A stretch of DNA of 64,000 bases from an uncultured Alphaproteobacteria bacterium (GTDB lineage Bacteria; Pseudomonadota; Alphaproteobacteria; HIMB59; GCA-002718135): contig CACEMP010000001.1 of the NCBI GenBank assembly GCA_902560675.1, positions 145,046 to 209,045 of the forward strand, read 5' to 3'. Positions 27,114-36,343 of this stretch are shown piece by piece. Every line of letters starts with the position of its first letter. The stretch's first letter is position 1. Both the position numbers and the translations under genes were made by a program. The notes beneath the pieces were generated by a model, which saw nothing but the letters and a program-made list of their open reading frames with translations, made no database searches and was not told the DNA's origin.

Positions 27114-27737
27114 ATGAAAGAAAATTTAGTAATACAAGGACAGATTATCAGGCCCTTCTCACCAACAATTGGTAAGTATAAAATTCCTGATAACAAAGTA
27201 GATATTCTAAATAACCACATTGATGAAATATTAAAAGATGAAAAAAAAATTGAAGAATTGTATCATGGAAAAAAACTTGCTGGAGAAATCAAATATGAAA
27301 TTAAATTAACAAAAGAATTTTTAGATAAACATATGTGTGAAATTCTTAGAGGTTATGTTTTTAATTTTATAAAATCGACAATTAAAAAAGAAATTAGTAA
27401 ATTTGATTTAAGATCTAGTTGGGCTGTTTGCCAGTTTGAAAGTGATTATAACCCAATTCATTGGCATGATGGACACATTTCCGGTGTCATGTATACAAAA
27501 ATGCCAGATGATCTTGGTTCATCATACAAAGATGAAAATAGAAATGGTAGAATAGCTTTCATACATGGTGCAACACAATTTTTAGTTTCTTCAGTTTATG
27601 AAGTTCAACCAAAGGTTGGTGATTTGTTTATTTTTCCAAGTTATATGATGCATACAGTTTATCCATTTTTTTCTGATCAAGAAAGAAGATCAATATCATT
27701 TAATGCTTTTATTGATGATGATGTAGCAAGTTACTAA
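27114..27737 (+). CDS. Putative 2-oxoglutarate/Fe(II)-dependent dioxygenase
   Basis: The 207-residue product resembles the 2OG-FeII_Oxy_5 group. Candidate iron ligands are H116/H118/D119 in PIHWHDGHISGVMYTK and H180 in PSYMMHTVYPF. An Arg at 191-192 in ERRSISFN would bind 2-oxoglutarate. The pattern SGVMY after the His cluster is the group's hallmark. The substrate is unknown. It is divergent from the GFA gene and convergent with tRNA-Arg. Confidence 0.75.
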   Translation: MKENLVIQGQIIRPFSPTIGKYKIPDNKVDILNNHIDEILKDEKKIEELYHGKKLAGEIKYEIKLTKEFLDKHMCEILRGYVFNFIKSTIKKEISKFDLRSSWAVCQFESDYNPIHWHDGHISGVMYTKMPDDLGSSYKDENRNGRIAFIHGATQFLVSSVYEVQPKVGDLFIFPSYMMHTVYPFFSDQERRSISFNAFIDDDVASY

Positions 27738-27741
27738 GTTT

Positions 27742-27817
27742 TGGCGCGCCCGAAATGATTCGAACATTTGACCTACCGCTTAGAAGGCGGTTGCTCTATC
27801 CACTGAGCTACGGGCGC
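27742..27817 (-). tRNA. tRNA-Arg (TCT)
   Basis: On the minus strand GCGCCCG (27817-27811) pairs with CGGGCGC (27752-27746), followed by G and an encoded CCA (27744-27742). The D arm contains TAGCTCAGTGGATAGAGCA. The anticodon stem ACCGCC/GCGGT holds TTCTAA with anticodon TCT, decoding AGA, the favoured Arg codon in AT-rich genomes. The T arm is GTTCGAATC. Confidence 0.96.
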
Positions 27818-27863
27818 TTAATTTGCATTTAACATAGTCTAAAAAATAATGAAAGATTTATAC

Positions 27864-28169
27864 TTAATGTGTCCAAGGTTCTTTTCTATTAATATCAAAG
27901 TTTGAAGCATAACTTTTTGGTTTAATCTTTCGTTGTTTAGGCTCTTCAACAAAATACTGGTAATTATTTTTTTTTGCCCATTCAATTGCTTTCTCTTTTG
28001 TTTCAAAAAAAAGTTTAATTTGAGATTTTGTGTCTAGCGAACTATTCCATCCCATTAGTGTATCTTTAGTTTTTTCAACCTCAGATATATATTCAGCAAG
28101 CCACATCTTAGTTTTTTTGTATCCTGATTGCATAGAAGTTTTTGAAGGTTTATAAATTTTTATAGTCAT
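27864..28169 (-). CDS. Complex I accessory subunit, NDUFS4-like (ETC complex I subunit conserved region)
   Basis: The 101-residue product matches the small alphaproteobacterial homologue of NDUFS4: IYKPSKTSMQSGYKKTKMW at the N terminus, LMGWNSSLDTKSQIKLFFETKEKAIEWAKK-type core (about 38-66) and KSYASNFDINRKEPWTH at the end. It would sit on the peripheral arm of NADH:quinone oxidoreductase. It overlaps the acyl-CoA dehydrogenase stop by 1 base, so it ends an operon of acyl-CoA oxidation genes. Confidence 0.85.
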   Translation of the reverse strand: MTIKIYKPSKTSMQSGYKKTKMWLAEYISEVEKTKDTLMGWNSSLDTKSQIKLFFETKEKAIEWAKKNNYQYFVEEPKQRKIKPKSYASNFDINRKEPWTH

Positions 28170-29944
28170 TAGATTGCTGTTTCAAAATATTTATCATTAT
28201 AATCATTATAGTATTTTCCACCAGATTTTATATTTTGACAAAGAACTTGTGTTTCAGTTAATAATTTAGTTAAAAAGAAGTTACCAGTTTCAATTTTAGA
28301 TCTATAAAAACTATCATCTTGCTTTTCTAATTTTGCTAATGAAATTTCTATATACCGCAACCAAATATAACCAAGAGAAATTAAAGATGATAAATTTAAA
28401 AATTCTACAGCGTGGGAGTTTATCTCGTTTTCATCATTTAATGATTTAATATATCCAAAAATACTTTTGTAAGAATCATATGATGGCATGAATAAATCAA
28501 TATATTTTTTCATATCATGATTATTGTTAATTTTACCTTGATAACTATCAATCATAGTAAAAAATTCATTAAATAATGCACCATTATCAGTTTGTAATTT
28601 CCTTCCTATCAAATCTAAAGCTTGAATACCGTTTGTTCCTTCATAGATTGTTGTAATTCTAGCATCTCTTACCAATTGTTCCATTCCATGATCAGTAATA
28701 AAACCATGACCTCCATAGATTTGCATAGCTCTATTTGTATTTTCTACAGATTTGTCTGAAGCGTATGATTTAATAATTGGTGTCATAAGCGCTATAAAAT
28801 TTTCAGATAATTTCTTATCTTTGTCATCTGAAGAATTTTCAATATTATCAAAATGATTTCCAGTCAATAAAGTTAAGCCTCTGACTGCTTCATTAATCGA
28901 TTTTATATACAATAAATTTTTTCTTATTTCAGGATGAACAATTATGGGATCAGCAACTTGATTACTAGAAGATAATTTTCCTTGTAAACGCTCTTTCGAA
29001 TAATAAAGTGCTGATTGATAAGCAGTTTCTGATAAACCTAAGCCTTGTATGCCTACAAACAAACGAGCTCCATTCATCATTATAAACATTGCTCTCATTC
29101 CTTTATTAATATCACCTACTAACCAGCCCTTAGCTTCATTGTAATGCATTACACAGGTTGGACTTGCATGAATGCCCATCTTCTTTTCTATCGACCCACA
29201 TTCAACTTTATTTCTATTTACAAAATTACCACTTTCATTTGGTAAAAATTTAGGAACCAAAAATAAACTAATGCCCTTTATACCAGGAGGTGCGTTAGGT
29301 GTTCTTGCTAAAACAAGATGAATAATATTATCACTTAAATCATGCTCACCACAGGTAATAAAAATTTTGGTTCCAGTAATACTATAACTTCCATCATCTA
29401 ACGGTGTTGCCATTGTTTTACTTAAGCCAAGATCTGTTCCGCATTGTGGTTCAGTTAAATTCATTGTTCCTGTCCACTTGCCACTAGTTAAATTTGGCAG
29501 ATAAATATTTTTCAAATCTTTATTAGCACTTTTTTCAATTGCATCGATAGCGTTTGCTGTAAGGCCTGGATATAGACCAAATGACATATTAGTAGAGCTT
29601 ATCATTTCATCTAAAATCATATTCATAATATAAGGTAAATTTTGACCACCAAATTCTTCTTTTACTTTCAGTCCCTGCCAGCCATTTTCAGAAAAAGTTT
29701 TATAAGCTTCTTTAAATCCTTTTGGCGCGGTCACAACTCCATTATTAAATGAACATCCTTCACTATCTCCACTTTGATTGAGTGGGAGTAAAGTTTCTTC
29801 ACATAGTTTTGCTGCTTCTTCAATAATGAGCATTAGATCGCTTGTTTCTAAATCTAATTTTTTTAATGTTTCACTTTTTTTCAGATTTAAAAAATCTTCA
29901 ATTAGAAATTTAAACTCACGTAGTGGTGTTTTATAAATTTGCAT
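28169..29944 (-). CDS. Acyl-CoA dehydrogenase with C-terminal extension (FadE/DmdC type)
   Basis: This flavoprotein oxidises an acyl-CoA to the 2-enoyl-CoA. The 591-residue protein has the N-terminal helical domain, the FAD-binding middle domain with MNLTEPQCGTDLGLSKT and GTKIFITCGEHD, and the catalytic Glu region in TTIYEGTNGIQALDLIGRK. A C-terminal helical extension (about 470-591) follows. The length fits the roughly 590-residue group containing the methylmercaptopropionyl-CoA dehydrogenase DmdC as well as general acyl-CoA dehydrogenases. No other dmd genes are here, and the thiolase neighbour favours fatty-acyl oxidation. Confidence 0.88.
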   Translation of the reverse strand: MQIYKTPLREFKFLIEDFLNLKKSETLKKLDLETSDLMLIIEEAAKLCEETLLPLNQSGDSEGCSFNNGVVTAPKGFKEAYKTFSENGWQGLKVKEEFGGQNLPYIMNMILDEMISSTNMSFGLYPGLTANAIDAIEKSANKDLKNIYLPNLTSGKWTGTMNLTEPQCGTDLGLSKTMATPLDDGSYSITGTKIFITCGEHDLSDNIIHLVLARTPNAPPGIKGISLFLVPKFLPNESGNFVNRNKVECGSIEKKMGIHASPTCVMHYNEAKGWLVGDINKGMRAMFIMMNGARLFVGIQGLGLSETAYQSALYYSKERLQGKLSSSNQVADPIIVHPEIRKNLLYIKSINEAVRGLTLLTGNHFDNIENSSDDKDKKLSENFIALMTPIIKSYASDKSVENTNRAMQIYGGHGFITDHGMEQLVRDARITTIYEGTNGIQALDLIGRKLQTDNGALFNEFFTMIDSYQGKINNNHDMKKYIDLFMPSYDSYKSIFGYIKSLNDENEINSHAVEFLNLSSLISLGYIWLRYIEISLAKLEKQDDSFYRSKIETGNFFLTKLLTETQVLCQNIKSGGKYYNDYNDKYFETAI

Positions 29945-29949
29945 AATAT

Positions 29950-31089
29950 TTAATTAATATTTTCTAACACAGTTGCAATACCTTGACCTAAACCTATACA
30001 TTGTGTCGCTAATCCATACTTTTTATTATTATTTTGCAACAAAGTTGCAACTTTACCAGTAATCCTTGCTCCAGTAGCACCTAAAGGGTGACCTAATGCT
30101 ATTGCTCCACCATGGATATTTACTTTATTTATGTCCATATTTAATTCTTTAATACACGCTAAAGATTGAGATGCAAATGCCTCATTTAGTTCCACAATAT
30201 CAATATCAGAAATAGATAAATTAGCTCTCTTTAAAGCTTTTTTGGATGCATTAATTGGACCGAGTCCCATTAATTCTGGTGGACAACCTACAACAGCGGT
30301 AGATTTGATACGAGCCAAAATATTAAGATTATTTTTTTTTGCATATTCTTCTTCACACACAATTACTGCTGATGCTCCATCTGTTAATGGTGATGCTGTA
30401 CCAGCTGTAACTGTTCCATTTTCATCAAAAGCAAGTTTTAACCCATCTAAAATTTCATGTGAGGTGTTAGGTCGAATTCCACCATCTTTATTAATTTTCT
30501 CATCATTATTTGAAATCGAAACTATTTCATTGTCGAACAAATTTGTTTCTCTAGCTAAATTAGCTTTGTAATGGCTGCTAATAGCAAATTCTTGTTGTTC
30601 TTTTCGAGAAATATCAAATTTTTTTGCAACATTTTCAGCTGTAATACCCATAGACATATATACATTTGGATTATCTTTACTTAATTGAGGATGAGGATCG
30701 TATGTCAATCCATTCATAGGTATAAATGTCATACTTTCTACTCCACAACATAAAAAAACATCTCCAGAATTAATCGCAATAGCTCCAGTTGCATCATGAA
30801 TAGCTTGCATTGAAGAGCCGCACCATCTGTTAACTGTCATACCCGCTACATGTTCTGGCATATCTGTCATGAAAGAAACAATTTTAGCAATATTATTACC
30901 TTGTGCTCCTTCAGGATAAGCACAACCAGTAATAATGTCCTCTATGTCATTTTTATTAATTTGTATTTCTTTAAGTAATTGATTTATCGTTTGTGACAGA
31001 ATGTCTTCAGGTCTTATATTTGCCATTTCTCCTTTACGAGCAAAAGTGAATGGTGATCTTTTGTAACCCACAATAACTGCATTTCTCAT
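29950..31089 (-). CDS. Acetyl-CoA acyltransferase (thiolase)
   Basis: Thiolase cleaves 3-ketoacyl-CoA to acetyl-CoA and a shortened acyl-CoA. The 379-residue protein has nucleophile C90 in VNRWCGSSMQAIHDA, the late His in GGAIALGHPLGATGAR, and a second Cys in CIGLGQGIA. The N-terminal EDI-type element and GLTYDPHPQLSKDNPN resemble FadA/FadI-type enzymes. It starts right after the apt stop and precedes the acyl-CoA dehydrogenase by 5 bases. No hydratase/dehydrogenase (FadB/J) gene is next to it. Confidence 0.92.
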   Translation of the reverse strand: MRNAVIVGYKRSPFTFARKGEMANIRPEDILSQTINQLLKEIQINKNDIEDIITGCAYPEGAQGNNIAKIVSFMTDMPEHVAGMTVNRWCGSSMQAIHDATGAIAINSGDVFLCCGVESMTFIPMNGLTYDPHPQLSKDNPNVYMSMGITAENVAKKFDISRKEQQEFAISSHYKANLARETNLFDNEIVSISNNDEKINKDGGIRPNTSHEILDGLKLAFDENGTVTAGTASPLTDGASAVIVCEEEYAKKNNLNILARIKSTAVVGCPPELMGLGPINASKKALKRANLSISDIDIVELNEAFASQSLACIKELNMDINKVNIHGGAIALGHPLGATGARITGKVATLLQNNNKKYGLATQCIGLGQGIATVLENIN

Positions 31090-31605
31090 TTAAAACTCCA
31101 TTAGGGAATGTATCTCAATTCCTTTTTCAATTAGTTTTTTATCACCACTTAAATCTGGTAAATTTATTATAAAACCTGCACCAACAATATTTTTGTCTTT
31201 AAACTTTTTAATTAGCTCTACTGCCGCAAGTGCGGTTCCACCTGTTGCTAAAAGATCATCAATAATAAGTAAATCTTTATGATCTTCTAAAGCATCAGTA
31301 TGAATATGCATTTCGGTTGATCCATATTCTAAGTCATATGAAACTTTGAAAGTATCAAATGGAAGTTTATGAGGCTTTCTTAATGGGACAAATGCTGCAT
31401 TTAAAAAATATGCTATTGCCCCTGCCATAATAAAACCACGTGATTCTATACTTAGAACTGCATCTATTTTTTTATTTTGCCACGGTTTTACCATATCATC
31501 AATAACTTGTTTAAAGTGTCCTGCATTTTGCAATAATGTTGTAATATCTCTGAATTGAATTCCTTCGACAGGATAGTCAGCAATTGTTCGAACGTATTCT
31601 TTCAT
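31090..31605 (-). CDS. apt: Adenine phosphoribosyltransferase
   Basis: Apt salvages adenine with PRPP to make AMP. The 171-residue product has FRDITTLLQNAGHFKQVIDD near the N terminus, IESRGFIMAGAIAY, PFDTFKVSYDLEYGSTEMHIH and the PRPP loop LLIIDDLLATGGTALAAVELI written in part: IIDDLLATGGTA. Length is normal. The start shares its first base with the end of the phosphatase-like gene. Confidence 0.95.
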   Translation of the reverse strand: MKEYVRTIADYPVEGIQFRDITTLLQNAGHFKQVIDDMVKPWQNKKIDAVLSIESRGFIMAGAIAYFLNAAFVPLRKPHKLPFDTFKVSYDLEYGSTEMHIHTDALEDHKDLLIIDDLLATGGTALAAVELIKKFKDKNIVGAGFIINLPDLSGDKKLIEKGIEIHSLMEF

Positions 31606-32165
31606 TAGTTTTTCTTAATGTCTTTTATATCAAATAAAGTAACAGGTGCAAAATTTGAAGAACAATCGTATGTTTTAGTATAAGGGAATTTTAAAAATGA
31701 GTTTGAGATTTGATTGCTAACATCTAATTTCTTTTCAAAGTGATTTATCAATAATTTATTAGGGTTTGCATGTGGCGCAAGATTACGAATATATTTAATT
31801 GTATTTTCAATATTAGTTTTGTTTTCTCTACATAGTAAATACGTAGCTGTTGCCATTGATCTTGAGACACCGCACCAACAATGAATAACAATATCTTCAT
31901 CATAAGTATATTTAGAAGTAAAATTAGCTATTGAATTTACATGCTCTTCCCCGGGAAGAATTTGTGGTATTTTGTCAGTATTCAATCGAAATATTTTATT
32001 ATTGTTACTAATTTCAATAATATCATCAAATCCTAACTTTAAATGATTTTTTACACCCCTGGGTGTTTCTGGTGCGTATCCTGGATCAATTACTGATACA
32101 AGATATTTGGGCTGTATGCTTTCGCAGACATTTGATAAATCATTAAGGGAGCAGACTATGATCAT
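31605..32165 (-). CDS. Tyrosine/dual-specificity phosphatase-like protein
   Basis: The 186-residue product has the cysteine phosphatase P-loop: H95-C96-W-C-G-V-S-R102-S in DIVIHCWCGVSRSMATATYL, matching HCX5R. A possible general-acid Asp is D47/D48 in KLGFDDII. The C-terminal helix NLAPHANPNKLLINHFE, with its His-Asn pair, is typical of an alphaproteobacterial conserved tyrosine-phosphatase-like family. Substrate unknown. It is the first gene of the phosphatase-apt-thiolase-dehydrogenase run and overlaps apt by 1 base. Confidence 0.75.
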   Translation of the reverse strand: MIIVCSLNDLSNVCESIQPKYLVSVIDPGYAPETPRGVKNHLKLGFDDIIEISNNNKIFRLNTDKIPQILPGEEHVNSIANFTSKYTYDEDIVIHCWCGVSRSMATATYLLCRENKTNIENTIKYIRNLAPHANPNKLLINHFEKKLDVSNQISNSFLKFPYTKTYDCSSNFAPVTLFDIKDIKKN

Positions 32166-32192
32166 AAAAAAAGGGTGGTATAAACCACCCTT
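32166..32192 (-). terminator. Rho-independent terminator after the sugar-binding protein gene
   Basis: On the minus strand AAGGGTGGT (32192-32184) pairs with ACCACCCTT (32179-32171) around a 4-base loop, followed by a run of T residues down to 32166. It lies 22 bases after the stop of the sugar-binding protein gene and abuts the start codon of the phosphatase-like gene at 32165, so it separates these two transcripts. Confidence 0.85.
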
Positions 32193-32213
32193 AGTAAAAG
32201 TAAATTAATTAAA

Positions 32214-33548
32214 CTACTCTGCAGTTGCATCAGCTAAAATAGCATTAGCATCTTCATTTAATTGATCTAATGTTGAAACAATATCATCGCCATTAATGAT
32301 TGCTGCATAAGCTTTTTCAACTTCACCTCTAACTGAATAATAACCAGGAACAGATGGTTCACCTTTTCCGTATTGAACCATTGTTAATGATTTGTCATAT
32401 TGAGGTAACTCAGCTCTTTTTTCAGCAATTAATGGATGATCAGCTGAAGAGGTTCTAACAAAACCATATCCACTTTCAGTTGACCAAACTGCTGAGTTCT
32501 CAGTATTAGAAATATATTTCATCCACTGATATGCTGCCACCATTCTATTAGCATCGCCTGAATTTCCCATAATTAAACCACCGCCATATAAGTTAAGCAC
32601 TGGTTCACTAGTGGTGTATGATAATGGAGCTACATCCCAATTACCATTATAACCCTCTTCAATAGCTTTCTGGAAATATGTTATACCAGAAGTAGATCCT
32701 GCAGCAAATAAAACGGATCCTTGCCCTAAGTATTGCTGATCGGTGTATTTACCTCTTGCAACTATTGCGCATCCTTTATTAGCCATTCCTTGAATGAATT
32801 CCATAGCTTCAATGGCTTTTGGACCATTATAAATATACTGACCATTATCATAGTCAAATACATCACCTCCATGCGCAAATACCCATGCTGCAAAGTTACT
32901 TGCATCTGTATCTATTTCATATCCATAACTTGGAACATCTTCACCTATTTTACCACTATAATCTTGATTGGTTGCAGCACATGCTGCTTCCGCAAAATCA
33001 GCAGGACTTTTAGGAGCATCTAAACCCAGTTCCTTTAACCAATCTGCATTGTAATAAAGGATCTCTATTGATTTTCCAACTTCATGTAATAGTTTTGGAT
33101 TGCCATCAAAATATGGTGAAAAGCCAACAGTCCAGTTTGCACCCCAATCTGCTATATCATCTTGAGAGACACCCCATTTTTTACTATTTGCTAAAATATT
33201 TTGATCAATTGAAGCGCCAATTAAGTACATATCTGCAGCAGCGTTACCATAACCTCTTGCAACGTCTGCTATATCTTTTGTTCCCGCAGCAGACATCATA
33301 GCGGATTGAACTTTCCCATAATGTCCTTTGTGAACAACATTTACTTTTATTCCTGTTTCAGCTTCAAATCTTTCAGCTCTTGCCATCATTGCATCTAATC
33401 TTTCATCTGAATATTGTACCCAGAATTCAACAGTTTGACCTGAAGGATCTGCATTTTCAATATCTTGTGCAGTAATTGCGAATGATTGTGAGGAGATAAA
33501 AAATAAAGAAGCTAAGAAGAAATTTAAAATATATTTATAAAATTTCAT
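32214..33548 (-). CDS. ABC sugar transporter substrate-binding protein (family 1)
   Basis: The 444-residue protein from ATG 33548 begins KFYKYILNFFLASLFFISSQSFA, a signal peptide cleaved near residue 24. The mature part shows VEFWVQYSDERLDAMMARAERFEAETGIKVNVVHKGHYGKVQ-type order (FEAETGIKVNVV) and QGSVLFAAGSTSGITYF, typical of SBP_bac_1/UgpB-like carbohydrate binders. The frame opens two codons earlier with GTG, but ATG 33548 has GGGGTG upstream. It is the last gene after the two permeases and carries its own terminator. The sugar cannot be told; glycerol-phosphate and trehalose/maltose-type ligands are both possible. Confidence 0.9.
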   Translation of the reverse strand: MKFYKYILNFFLASLFFISSQSFAITAQDIENADPSGQTVEFWVQYSDERLDAMMARAERFEAETGIKVNVVHKGHYGKVQSAMMSAAGTKDIADVARGYGNAAADMYLIGASIDQNILANSKKWGVSQDDIADWGANWTVGFSPYFDGNPKLLHEVGKSIEILYYNADWLKELGLDAPKSPADFAEAACAATNQDYSGKIGEDVPSYGYEIDTDASNFAAWVFAHGGDVFDYDNGQYIYNGPKAIEAMEFIQGMANKGCAIVARGKYTDQQYLGQGSVLFAAGSTSGITYFQKAIEEGYNGNWDVAPLSYTTSEPVLNLYGGGLIMGNSGDANRMVAAYQWMKYISNTENSAVWSTESGYGFVRTSSADHPLIAEKRAELPQYDKSLTMVQYGKGEPSVPGYYSVRGEVEKAYAAIINGDDIVSTLDQLNEDANAILADATAE

Positions 33549-33617
33549 AATCACCCCGTAAAATTATAAAACAATATAGAGGTAAAATTAAAGTTTTGTT
33601 ACAAAAAATTTAATGTT

Positions 33618-34463
33618 TTATTCTTTTAATCCAAAGTTTGATATACTTTCTATGAATAACTTCTGAGTAAAAAAGTATAATACTAAAATTGGGAAAATTG
33701 CAATTAAGCAAGCTGCCATCAATAAATTAAAATTAGGCCCGACCTCTCTGACAAAACTATAGATAGAAACTGTTACAGGATACCAATCATCTCTAGTTAA
33801 TATAAGTAAAGGCCAGGCAAAACTATTCCACGCTATGATAAAAGTAAATAAAGAGACTGTCACAATAATAGGTTTGCTCATTGGTATTACTACCTTGAGT
33901 AAAAAATTTAAATGAGAAGATCCATCAAGTCTTGCAGCATCCCAGAGTTCATTTGGTATCTTTTTAAAATATTGTCTTAATAAGAAAATTACAAAGATAT
34001 TTCCCATAAATGGAACTGTTAAACCTTGAAGACTATTCATCCAAGAAGGGCCAAATGGCAATGGAATAATTTCCCCTCTAATAATTAATAAGTGAGGTAA
34101 TAATGTAATTATTTCTGGAATCATCAATGAAAGTAACAACATATAGAATATAATATTTTTAAATGGGAATTCTATTTTAGCGAAAGAGTATGCCGCTGGA
34201 ATACTAGTTAATAAAACACCAATGACAATTATTGAGCTTATAATTAAACTATTAAATGTATAACGTTGGAATCTATTAGATGTCCAAACTTCATAATAAT
34301 TTTCAAACATCAATTTTTTAGGAAATAAATATTGATTTGATGCTTCTCCAGCTGTCATTAATGATGTCGATATCATGTAAAAAAATGGGTAAATTGAAAT
34401 AATAAAAACTATTAATAAAATTAAATAAGGTATCCTTGTTTCAGCATTAAGAATTCTAGTCAT
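33618..34463 (-). CDS. ABC sugar transporter permease (MalG type)
   Basis: The 281-residue protein has six predicted transmembrane helices and the permease-ATPase coupling loop LWDAARLDGSSHLNFLLKVV. The N-terminal helix and FPKKLMFENYYEVWTSN are typical of MalG/UgpE-type permeases. It overlaps the MalF-type gene by 8 bases. A gap of 69 bases separates it from the binding-protein gene. Confidence 0.92.
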   Translation of the reverse strand: MTRILNAETRIPYLILLIVFIISIYPFFYMISTSLMTAGEASNQYLFPKKLMFENYYEVWTSNRFQRYTFNSLIISSIIVIGVLLTSIPAAYSFAKIEFPFKNIIFYMLLLSLMIPEIITLLPHLLIIRGEIIPLPFGPSWMNSLQGLTVPFMGNIFVIFLLRQYFKKIPNELWDAARLDGSSHLNFLLKVVIPMSKPIIVTVSLFTFIIAWNSFAWPLLILTRDDWYPVTVSIYSFVREVGPNFNLLMAACLIAIFPILVLYFFTQKLFIESISNFGLKE

Positions 34464-35580
34464 AACTTAATCTTTTTCTAAAAATTACATATTGAGATAT
34501 TGCTAAAATATTTAGAAGTATAAATAAAATTACTCCTTCAGCAGCAGCATAACCATATTTAACTCTACCCCAAAAATGATCAAAAATTTCTATTGTAACA
34601 ACATCCATTGTATCGCCAGCAGATGAAGTTTGCATAACAAAAATACTATTGAAAGCTTGAAAGGTATTAATAAAACCGGTCAACATTAAAAAAAATATAA
34701 TGGGCATCAATAGAGGTATAGTAATTTTAATAAATGTTTGCCATCTACTAGCTCCTTCTGCTTTCGCAGCCTCGTATAAATCTGAAGGAATAATTGATAA
34801 GCCAGCAAGTAATATTATTGCATAATAGCCAGTGTAAGACCATATTCCATATATAATTGACGACATTAGGGCTAAACTTGGCCCAGCAAGTAGGCCTTCT
34901 ATTTTTATGCCAAATAAAACTTCGGTAATTGGTCTTTTATCAAACAACCACAATTGAGGCTCAAATCCAAATACGCCTACAAGCTGATTTAAAAAAGAAT
35001 TTTCAGCTTTACCAAATATTAAAAAAAATACTGCAGCGCCCATAACAGCTGGAGTAATGTATGGAAATAGTAGAATCATTTGAAAGAATTGTTTGCCAGC
35101 TAATTTTTGATACAAAGCAAATGCTATTATTAATCCTAATCCAACCTCAAAAATTATAGTAAAAAACGAATAATAAAAAGTATAAATAAGAGAATAAAGA
35201 TAGTCTTCATCACCTGTTAAAAGCATTTTTTCCCAGTTGATATTAATTAATATTATTCCAATAATTAAAATTCCTATAGATAAAAATGCTAAATAGATTT
35301 TATTTTTTACTTTATTTTTAAATTCACTCCATAATCCATAACTCAATATCAATAATAACAATCCTAAAACAAATAACCAAAAAGCTGGTATGTCTCCAAG
35401 TATTCTTTGGTAATTCTCAAATCCTAAAAATCTTCCTTTAAAAACTTTCCACTTATGTACACTCATGTACATGCCAAAGAAAACAGGAAAAATTCCAAAT
35501 AGACTGATTATTAAAACAGCAGGAAAAATTAATAAATATCCTGTAAGTTTTTCTGAATGATTTAATAAGAATTTATTCAT
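34456..35580 (-). CDS. ABC sugar transporter permease (MalF type)
   Basis: The 374-residue permease has an N-terminal helix (LLIFPAVLIISLFGIFPVFF), an extra pair of helices at about 65-110, five further helices, and the coupling motif LYEAAKAEGASRWQTFIKI. The extra helices make it longer than the usual 300 residues, as in UgpA/MalF variants. It overlaps the MOSC gene by 8 bases upstream and the MalG-type gene by 8 downstream. No ATP-binding subunit is encoded in or next to the operon. Confidence 0.92.
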   Translation of the reverse strand: MNKFLLNHSEKLTGYLLIFPAVLIISLFGIFPVFFGMYMSVHKWKVFKGRFLGFENYQRILGDIPAFWLFVLGLLLLILSYGLWSEFKNKVKNKIYLAFLSIGILIIGIILININWEKMLLTGDEDYLYSLIYTFYYSFFTIIFEVGLGLIIAFALYQKLAGKQFFQMILLFPYITPAVMGAAVFFLIFGKAENSFLNQLVGVFGFEPQLWLFDKRPITEVLFGIKIEGLLAGPSLALMSSIIYGIWSYTGYYAIILLAGLSIIPSDLYEAAKAEGASRWQTFIKITIPLLMPIIFFLMLTGFINTFQAFNSIFVMQTSSAGDTMDVVTIEIFDHFWGRVKYGYAAAEGVILFILLNILAISQYVIFRKRLSYD

Positions 35581-36331
35581 TAATTTTTATAAGATCACCT
35601 TTATTTATTTTACCGTCATTTAAAGGATCTAAATATATTCCTAAATTTATATGGTTGTATATTTTTTTTAAATTAAAAGGAATATTAAGATTTATATTAG
35701 TGGTCTTAGGTTTAATATTAGTTGCTGAACATCTAGGAATTTCTTTAATTACTTTAAATTTTATATCATTTATTGATAAAACTTTACCTACTAGCTTCCT
35801 TTCTTCCCATTTATCTAAATCTTCTACATATATATTTCCTCTAAAACGCTCATATTCAATTTTATGATTAGATAGGTTTTCAAAATCTTTAATACTGTTT
35901 AAATTTATTAATGATATTGATTTATTTGGCATTGTATCAAAAAAAGGATTCATACTATCCTTTAATAAATTAATATTATTTATATTTGGTAAAATTTCCT
36001 CAAGTTTATTACATAAGATTTTTACTTCATGTTTATTATCAATATCTATTTTTAAAATTATTTTATTTTCAAACTCAAATATTAAAAAATTATCTTCTAA
36101 TAAAAAATTATATTGATTTAATTCAGGATATTTTTTTAATGATAAAAATTTATAAATTTCTCGTTTTAAAGGGTTGTTTTTTATTAATTCTATATCTTTT
36201 AAATTAAGATTGTTAGTGAAAGCAAATATTCGATCATTTTTTATACCAATATTTTTAATTATCTCTACGTTATCTACATTGTTAAAAGAAAGAGATTTTA
36301 CAGGTGAAAAATATAGGTTTTTAATTTTCAC
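35573..36331 (-). CDS. MOSC domain protein
   Basis: The 252-residue protein has an N-terminal MOSC_N beta-barrel (IKNLYFSPVKSLSF, GIKNDRIFAFTN) and a C-terminal MOSC domain with the conserved Arg-Cys element IPRCSATNIKP (Cys near residue 203) and a closing INKGDLIKI. MOSC proteins carry sulfur to or from molybdenum cofactor or reduce N-hydroxylated substrates. It leads a sugar transporter operon with an 8-base overlap, an unusual partnership; co-transcription may be accidental. Its AT content is very high. Confidence 0.8.
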   Translation of the reverse strand: MKIKNLYFSPVKSLSFNNVDNVEIIKNIGIKNDRIFAFTNNLNLKDIELIKNNPLKREIYKFLSLKKYPELNQYNFLLEDNFLIFEFENKIILKIDIDNKHEVKILCNKLEEILPNINNINLLKDSMNPFFDTMPNKSISLINLNSIKDFENLSNHKIEYERFRGNIYVEDLDKWEERKLVGKVLSINDIKFKVIKEIPRCSATNIKPKTTNINLNIPFNLKKIYNHINLGIYLDPLNDGKINKGDLIKINE

Positions 36332-36343
36332 TTATATTAGCAT

